64,000 nucleotides of DNA, taken from positions 56,131,325 to 56,195,324 of the forward strand of contig QCXZ01000064.1 of NCBI GenBank assembly GCA_025024175.1, in the 5' to 3' direction. The translations under genes were made by a program, and so were the position numbers. The stretch is from Rhyzopertha dominica (lineage: Eukaryota; Arthropoda; Insecta; Coleoptera; Bostrichidae). Below, one piece after another: positions 56,701 to 64,000 of this stretch (its first letter is position 1; each line of letters opens with the position of its first letter). The notes below the pieces were generated by a model. It searched no databases, was not told the DNA's origin, and saw nothing but the letters and a program-made list of their open reading frames with translations.

Positions 56701-59300
56701 TAACCTATACCTTTTGTTTGCACTCATTATAAAAAAACGAATTAATCTTTCCGTCAACTACTCTTTTGTAATTGCTCAAATGAAAAGAAAAAAGATTGTA
56801 TGTTCCCAAACTAACGTCTATACGGTAGGTATATGGTTGTCTAGTAGTGAGCTTCATCTGTCTATCCTAAAAAATATAATCTATAAAAAAAGTTTTGGAG
56901 CTGGTATTCCCGAATTTTATTTTTCAATTCAAAACTGGAAAATTTTTATTCGAAGTTCCAAGTGTCTGTTATAATTTACCAAATCTAATAAATAAATAAC
57001 CAAGTTGCTCGACATTGACGGAAATGGTATAATTTGGATTATCTACATTTGCCACAACAAAATTGTCACCTATTTTATTTTTAGAAGCTTTGAGTGCAGT
57101 ACATACCATGAATTTAATAATTTTTAATGGCTTGATTATTGTTCTAACTTGTAGGGCTAAATTTTAGTAGATCCAATTTCTTGCATTGCAGCAAAGCGTC
57201 CTTTTCGTTACACAAAATGTGGGTGCAACCTCAGCTGATTTACGTACAATATTAGAAATGTTACTACTTTATTACTCGATGTCGAGTGTTATTAGTGCAT
57301 TCAAATGAGGTGACAAAGGGTGAGAGTGAATTTTTCATTTTTCACCAGTTTGTAACGGACACACTGTCAAAATGTTCGTGTGTTAACTTATTAACTTAGT
57401 AAACTATGTAGCAAGTACAGATAGTGAAGTTACCAATTTTGAATGGATGACCATTTGAAGAATATTGTTTCAGGTAAACGTTCGCTTAACTTTGTTGCCT
57501 GTATGATATATGCAATAGAGATAGCCATAGAAATCGTAGCAGTTTTATATTAAAGCGCAATAACGCAATAATTTTTACTGACATAATTTTACGATCTAGC
57601 AGTTAGGAGTCAGTTTCCTTGTTTTCATTTAGAACTTTAAACTGGCTAAAGACCTGCTGAAGTTACGAGTAATAAGTCTAACAGAATCAAGGTATTCATT
57701 AATTTTGTATTGCTCATTATAACATGACATACAGAGGAACAAAACAAATAATGGTTTCCTCCNAAAATTTTNATGACATCTAGATGTAAATGTGTTAACA
57801 TAATCTTCAGCTTTGAAGTAACCAGGTATGCCGTCTTCAAATTTCTGTATTTTATTCANATTGNCTCTCAAAATGTTTAGTTTATATTTCGTATCGGTTT
57901 TGGGAATGGGGCATATTTGCGACGTTCGAGGGGGTAGGTTATTAAGTGGACGAGTAACAGATGCGCTTCAGTTTCAGTGTTCCTTGAAATGATCACAAGT
58001 TAGTACTGTTTCAATTTTTAATTTTTATTGTTTGTGTTTCTTTTTCAATCACATTATGTAACTAGTTTTAAACAAACATCATTATCATCAAATCAACGCA
58101 GTTGTTTAACTCAAACTGTTCTGTTAATTAATTAATTAGGATACATGCTGTATTTGGAGTCAACGGTAACATTGCAAGACATACTGCTGTTGTAGTCTTC
58201 TTTTTAAACTATTAATGTCATTTTCTTAACTGTGTTCTCGTATTATTTGATTAGCTGTATCCACGCAGAAATAGTTAGATGTGATGCTTGAAAGTGTGAT
58301 GTTAGATCCTTGATGCATGGACTAATATTTTCTTCCGTGCTGGGCAAACATCTGGTAAAATAAAAACCAAGACTTTTGCACCAAACCATTCAACTATATA
58401 GCTGAGTTGCCTCCCGCATGGGACCTCAGTACCTGCTGACCATAGTTTGCTATGCTAACAAAAATCTCTTCAGTTTTGAATCTTTAGAGTGAAAGTGATA
58501 TCGAACACAGATCTAGAATTGGCAGTTTATTCATTGTTTTAAATAACAATTTTCAGCAGCATTGCTACAATTTGTTAGCCCTCCAAATTTAATCTTGTTT
58601 AGTAATAAATTAGATGTTTTGAGATTGTTTCCTATTATGTATGATTACATCAAATCTCCCTATTTACGTGAATAACCAGTGCATCGAAGGTATGTTTAAC
58701 TAAAATAACATAACGTAGGTAAGTACTGGACGATCACATCTCAATCTAAATCTCTACGAACCTGGGAATGTTACATTACAGCTTATTGCATTAAATTTTA
58801 GAACCTTTATCAGTAGTCGCCATGAATTCAATTTGTAACTGCCAATTTTATGTCACTTATCGCCTTAATAGAAATCCGCCAACGCAACCAGACTGCCAGT
58901 TCGGTGAAATAAACGGTACTTCTCTCATCGAGACGGTAAGTCTGGCATTCGTACAAAACCTTGTTAAACCAATGCATCGAAGAATGATATATGTATAGGA
59001 AACAATGCAAATTTTTCCATCTCTCATTTGAACGTTTCACCATGTGATTTATGAGGTATGCGTGTGACTTNTACCGAATAATCGNTTTTATGTAAATATG
59101 TTAAGCGTTTTATTATATGCGTTGCTCTATTTTTAAATGTTGGGGTTGCAGGTTTGTATTTATTTTTAGAGAAAATAAGTCAAAATATTATATAACACAG
59201 TCAATGCAGCATATTTTGTTTATTTATTTGATAAATAGAACGCAGCTCTGGCTCACGTAAGATCTATGAATGTGGGTTTATAAATTTATGCCAAAATGTG
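53761..59300. other. No gene recognised over 5.5 kb
   Basis: The longest frame, 130 codons at 56582-56974 (plus), is extremely rich in Phe, Ile, Lys and Ser as expected of AT-rich non-coding DNA. A minus frame at 58828-59043 reads YRLDERSTVYFTELAVWLRW, protein-like but not placed. N bases cluster at 57763-57865. T-rich pyrimidine tracts at 55000-55500. Confidence 0.5.
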
Positions 59301-59302
59301 TT

Positions 59303-59336
59303 CTGTAGTAAGGGTCATTTAACGCCTGAAACGTTA
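59303..59336 (+). ncRNA. Decayed hammerhead-like motif
   Basis: CTGTAGTA, A, GGGTCATTTAACGCC, TGAAACGTTAGA: the CUGANGA box is altered and stem II pairs only partly (GG..CC), but the order and the GAAACGT end match the PLE-associated motifs at 13864 and 43774. Probably the tail of another, otherwise lost, PLE. Weak on its own. Confidence 0.25.
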
Positions 59337-59394
59337 GATAATCAGTTTTTATTTTGCGTCATTTATAAATGTTAAACAGAAAGAATTGTACAGT

Positions 59395-61260
59395 TATTGA
59401 CCGTTGATTATAGATGTTTTTTAAACATATTAGGTTTCGGTCTTCTAAATAAAACTCCTTTTATTTTATGACAAGCTTCGGAGAGCTTCTGTCTCTTTCT
59501 TCTGGGCGGATAAAGGCAACACAGTAACATTTTTTAATAAGTCAGAATACATACAAAAAATCCAAGATATTTTGAATCCAACAATTCACCTTGAATAAAA
59601 AAGACCCAAAAAGCACATATCAAACAAGGTTTATTCAGCTACTAAAACATTGCTATACAATATTCACTGAACAAGAAAAGAATGAATTAAAGAACAAAAA
59701 TCCACAAGCACCAAAACTCTATGCTTTACCGAAATTGCATAAAGCAGACTTACCAATGAGACCGGTTGTGTCATACATTATAAAATTTGTAGAAAACTCA
59801 GTCATTTGATACCGGAATTAATTGATTTTAAAACATCCTTCGCAGTAAAAAAAATCGATAGATCTCGTCAAAAAACTACAATATATTACCCTCCAACCTA
59901 ATACAACCTAATACAAAATGACTTTCCTTTGATGTATAAAACCTATTCACATCCATGCCAGTTGAGGAGGTCAAAAATCTTGTAATTGAACATATTAATT
60001 CATTTAACTTATATTAATCCCTCAGAGAAGAATTGGTCTTATTATTAAATGAATGCATTAATCAGAAGTACTTTTGTTTTAATAATCAATATTACACGCA
60101 AGAAAATGGCTTTCCAATGGGTTCTCCATTGTCACCTGANCTGAGATATAAATGAATAATTTCAATCAAATAGTAATATAGTCAATTACATTCAGTTTTG
60201 GACACGCTATGTGAACGACATGTTTTGTATTTGGACAGGTACAGGCAGAAATGTGGATCAATTTTTGAATAACATAAACAGTATTCATGGAAAATACAAT
60301 TTACTATAGAAAAAGAAAACAACAACGGCATAAACTTTNTAGACTTTACCATAACAAAGAATTCAGGAAAATTCTCGGGAAAACTAAATTTTAGTATTTA
60401 TAGAAAACCAACCACTATCGATACATTAATTCATGCTGAATATAAACAATCAGTAAGTATAAAATTGTCACCTTTTCACAGTTTAATTCACAGACTACTA
60501 CAGGTTCCGCTAAGTACAGCAGATTTTGAAAAGGAATCACTCATTATTAAACAACTGGCAATAAGAAATGGGTACGAACCAAAAATGATTGAAAAGATGA
60601 TCAGTATTAAGCAATCAAAACTAATAATGTCACAATCTTACCATTCGCAAAGCTCAACTCAAGTTAAAATATGGCAGTCAATAAATTACATAGGCAATGT
60701 TAGTGAAGAAAATGTCAAGATACCTCTCTAATGACTATAGAAAGGTTATTCCCGTGAATAGAAGCAATTTAGGAGCATTGTTAGTAAACAATAAAGACAA
60801 GACGAACAACGGTAACAAAAGTGGTGTATACGAAATTAATTGTGAGGAATGTAATATTAGTTATATAGGTTGCACAGGTCGTAGTTTTAAGGAAAGAATT
60901 AAAGAACAAAAAATCCATATTAAATAATAAGAACTTAACTGGCTTTTCAAAACATTGTGTAGCTCTCAATCATACATTTGACGAAAAAAGATCTAAAATA
61001 TTACATAACATTCAAAACGGCATCAGGTTAAGATTATTGGAACAGCTACACATAAATAGAACACATAACAACCCCCACAAAAATATATGTAACGATCAAG
61101 TGGAATTTTCTAGTTTGTTCATCAACGCTGCCATAAATGTCACCCACTCGTAGGTATAGAGGTTTGTGAGATCTGCATCTAACTTTAAGCAACAGTTTCG
61201 TCTGTAAACTCTTATTTGTTAAATTTTCAATAGGAGTTTTACATTTTAATTCTGGAAAAT
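59395..61260 (+). mobile_element. Penelope-like element, longest copy
   Basis: A leader from about 59395 (TTGACCGTTGA, AGGTTTCGGTCTTC, AAATAAAACTCC) matches the palindrome fragment at 7089-7240 in reverse. Then come a polymerase relic, the connector, the GIY-YIG domain ending at 61153, and a tail with AGGAGTTTTACATTTT near 61230, complementary to the leader's AAAACTCC. No flanking duplication was identified. All main PLE segments are present in the right order, though broken. Confidence 0.8.
59500..61153 (+). pseudogene. PLE reverse transcriptase + GIY-YIG polyprotein relic
   Basis: PLE proteins join a telomerase-like reverse transcriptase to a GIY-YIG nuclease for target-primed integration. 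In order: DKGNTVTFFNKSEYI; APKLYALPKLHKADLPMRPV (59727-59785, family fingers motif); FDV-stop-NLFTSMPVEEV near 59930 (motif A Asp kept); MAFQWVLHC (motif B relic); RYVNDMFCIWTG near 60208, where YVDD is YVND; the connector RLLQVPLSTADFEKES; NNKDKTNNGNKSGVYEINCE, then CNISYIGCTGRSFKERIKE (60800-60915, nuclease with Gly and Arg kept); and, after a frame change at about 60927, FSKHCVALNHTFDEKR to the stop at 61153. At least five lesions; inactive. Confidence 0.8.
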
Positions 61261-63537
61261 AATTTTGAATTTTTACAAGTGGGTAATAACAAACATGTAC
61301 ATTTTTCTATTTCTAACAACAATTTGTGTATTTTGTCGCTAAGACCTTCTATGTAGGGAATTACACAATATTTTGTCAAAGTTGTAGGAGAAACATTATT
61401 TAAAACCTCTTCACAGAAACCTTTTATTTGAATAATAAAAAAACAGTTCATCTTAATACTTTTGCTTTAATAAATGCTCAAAATGTTGTCCACTCACCTA
61501 CCCTAGATACAACTAAAACTCGTTTTAATTAGTCAGATGTACTCATGGTAATATAGTAAAAATATCATGGTTGCTTAGAGAATTATAGCAGCATTCGATT
61601 CCTTTTGCCATTTAAAATTTTTAGAAGGATGGTGTTGGTGCTAAAGGGATGCAAAAATAACATTCGAAACGAAGATAATATTTCAGCCCACTTGAAGTTA
61701 AAATTGACAAATTTCAGCATTTTTTTCAAACTTGGATAAAACCAGCGATTTTGTTGGTTCAGATCTTAGTTGGGACACCCTAAAGGAAAAACTGAACTAT
61801 TTTTAAAAGGTTGTTTTTTCTCGGCTCTTTTATGTCACTGTAGGCATTATACTGAAAAATGAGTCAGGTGTGCAGTCAATTTTATAACTTAAACTTTAAT
61901 TATGCACACATGCCAACGCACAGCGAATAAATTAGCAATAACTTAAACATTTCCGCTAATGTTACAGTTCATCGTTATTGGAATATCATTGTCAATGTTT
62001 CGATTTATATTTTAATTAAACTCCACGTACTTTTCACAACACTAAGGTTATAGAGATTGCTGCATCGACCCACTGAATTTCCTCAAAAATGGGTGACTTA
62101 ACCTTCTCCGTCCAAGCTTTTTGGATGTCGATCTCAAGTGACTATAATGTCAACTGAACACTCTACTAAAACTGAAACAGAAGTTTTCTAGCACGGCATA
62201 CTTTCACCTGCAGTTCTAATTCGAAAAATTAATTAATGTACCTGCATTTCTAGCAGTGAATGAGCATCGTTAATCAGAATGCAAGTAGTATACGCCGTGT
62301 GTGTCATGCGGTATCTGTGTCTGTTTCAATTAACGAAAATGCTTATCAGCTTTCTACAGCGGGGTCAGCTATGAGGTTTTCTGCAATTCACGTTTAAAAA
62401 CGTGTAACCGTCTTTAATGTGGTACAGTAATATGGTAAACCGAGGCATCAAAAAATCCTGCGTGTAAGAGCCGTCACTGCTGTAACGAACATGACTTATG
62501 GAGGCAAACGTTATTCAAGAATTTTTCGCATGACACTCGATATGAACGGTTACATGGCTTACATCCGCCGTAATGTCTCTATTTCGGGCGCAAAAACGTT
62601 TTTGCCTTTCGTGACTCGGAATATACCACCATGCGGCAGTTTTAACCTTGAATTTTGTCCAAATCCGACCTCAATTTTTCCGTAGTTAAGAACGCTTATC
62701 TTGTATGAAGTATCAAGGAAGTTTTCGTCATTTCCTGATTATTACCTGATGGCTGACGAGAGATGAAAGAATGGTGCTTTAGTAGTGTGGACTCGGTAAC
62801 AGCGCCTAAATAGTTTTTTAAAAACCGTAGTGACAGAGACTTGTAGTTCAAAAGGCAAAATGTATATGCTTAAGTGAATTTCTTATTTTATAAAAAATTA
62901 TTGAATTTTGCTGCTGCATTCGTCAAGTATGCTGCAGGGTTCTTAACACATTTTTCAGTTTACCAAAAATAAACAATAGGGTCATTGTTTAGTAAACGTA
63001 GTTGCACAGTATTCTTACATATACAACTGCCTTATTGTTAACATACAAACCGAACATAGTGGTTAATTTCAAACTATCTGTCAAACTCTTAAACACCTTG
63101 GTACGAAAGATGAATAATAAAAAAGGTGGCTACTTCACTATAAACAGTGTTGAATTTGTAACAAAAATATTTAATAAGTTTATTTTTGTACATTCTCCAA
63201 CCCTTAGTAAATGGGTGCTCCAAAGAATTGTAGGTACTATATTCTAATAATAAACGTACCAAAGTACAAAAACGTAAGACCATTTAGTAAAGTTTCTAGT
63301 CTGTCTAATAACAAAACCAATCGTTTTATTAGATTTTTTAACAATGCCACATATACAAGGGCTGATCCCTGTAGTCCATCCGTGATTTATTTCTAAGCGG
63401 TTGCTTTAATGTTTTTGACAGTTAGTTAAGTGACATTTGCAGATCATATCTACAAAATATCAACTTTGTGTCTCAAAGCGTCATTGTCCTGTAGCTAATT
63501 CGTGAATTATGTGTCATGATTGTTTATAAAAATGGAT
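61261..63537. other. No gene recognised
   Basis: Short frames only. 62480-62690 is somewhat GC-richer with a 64-codon plus frame lacking known domains. Confidence 0.5.
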
Positions 63538-64000
63538 CCTGTAGAACAAAGGGCCGCAATAAATACATACCTCCAGACGCCAACTTAAATTCATGGAGAA
63601 TTGTGACATAGTCGAACACCGGTATCGAGATTTTAAATGCGGAAGATCATCCTGTGAAAACCAAAATGCCGCTGGACCTCTCACAACGGTAACAACAATA
63701 AAAAGGGTAGAAGATATCGTACAGCAAGACCAACGAGTACCCATCAGGGACGTTGTAGAAGATACTGTCTTCTCATATCATATGGCGCACCACATACTGG
63801 CTAAGGAATTAGATACGAAAAAGTTGAGTGCAAGATGGGTGCCCTGAATGTTAACCAATGATTGAAAAAGAAATTGGGTATTGACATGTAAGCGTCTTTT
63901 GAAATAGTACCAAGCAAAGAAAGAGGACTTGCTCAGTCGGTATGTGACCATGGATGCAGAGTATAGAGTGGAGACATTACGGTGCTCGTCTTTCATCCAA
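63532..64000 (+). pseudogene. mariner transposase relic, cut by window end
   Basis: Starts MDPVEQRAAI, then a stop and frame changes through the first helix-turn-helix; from about 63674 one frame reads AGPLTTVTTIKRVEDIVQQD, RDVVEDTVFSYHMAHHILAK, KKLSARWVP, then after a stop RLLK, KKEDLLSRYVTMDAEYRV. This is the mariner N-terminal half with the second helix-turn-helix, the RWVP motif and the VTMDE block, in which the Asp is kept but the Glu-Thr-Trp is changed. It is a different mariner lineage from the copy at 41.4 kb. The catalytic half lies beyond the window. Confidence 0.75.

Noticed and set aside
56582..56974. Longest unassigned frame (130 codons, plus)
   Set aside because: Composition is Phe/Ile/Lys/Ser-rich as in random AT-rich DNA; no domain, no promoter, no splice pattern.
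57763..57865. Cluster of N bases
   Set aside because: Assembly uncertainty, not biology.

Overview
The window reads as an AT-rich arthropod, probably insect, nuclear genome segment that is almost entirely intergenic or intronic and packed with decayed mobile elements. Support for this: mariner/Tc1-type transposons of several catalytic spacings (DD34D, DD37E, DD41D-like), Penelope-like elements (PLEs) with GIY-YIG domains, an RTE-like LINE tail, a hAT-type MITE, a 54 bp GT-AG intron, and one arthropod-style TATA + YCAGTC initiator promoter. No rRNA, tRNA, CRISPR or bacterial-type operon was seen. Scattered single N bases show this is an assembled draft.

Layout. 1-5.5 kb: mostly featureless, with the first copy of a repeat made of stacked hairpins (1282-1914, flanked by a 13 bp target duplication). 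5.5-7.5 kb: a complete but dead DD41D-like transposon with long terminal inverted repeats (TIRs), carrying a nested 40 bp perfect palindrome. 8.4-11 kb: a LINE reverse-transcriptase scrap, a second hairpin-chain repeat and a TA-flanked MITE. 13.1-14 kb: a 5'-truncated PLE with a 12 bp target duplication and an open GIY-YIG frame. 17.6-25 kb: two more DD41D-like relics, one split by an unusual element called here the 'AATT/THAP element'. 25-40 kb: mostly empty, with one hAT-type MITE holding a hairpin-chain insertion. 40.4-40.6 kb: on the minus strand, the only convincing host-gene signal, a core promoter plus first coding exon with a splice donor. 41.3-43.8 kb: a PLE relic on the minus strand with a young mariner inside it. 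45-48.4 kb: a MITE, an IS630/DDE_3 relic beside a PLE relic, and a DD37E transposon. 50-54 kb: an RTE-like LINE tail, the third AATT/THAP element and a tandem hairpin-chain array. 59.3-61.2 kb: the longest PLE copy. 63.5 kb to the end: a mariner relic cut by the window edge.

The most interesting object is the AATT/THAP element, present three times (19308-20403, 22961-24235, 51835-53109). Every copy is bounded by GGGTATT ends and a 4 bp AATT duplication. Two insertions can be read against related empty sites in this same window. Each copy carries pieces of a THAP-domain gene, two copies with the domain exon and its small intron, plus a TGACGTCA palindrome about 170 bp from both ends. Known THAP-bearing transposases (P, Kolobok) make other target duplications, so I leave its class open. 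Second in interest are the hairpin-chain repeat and the hammerhead-ribozyme-like folds next to the PLEs.
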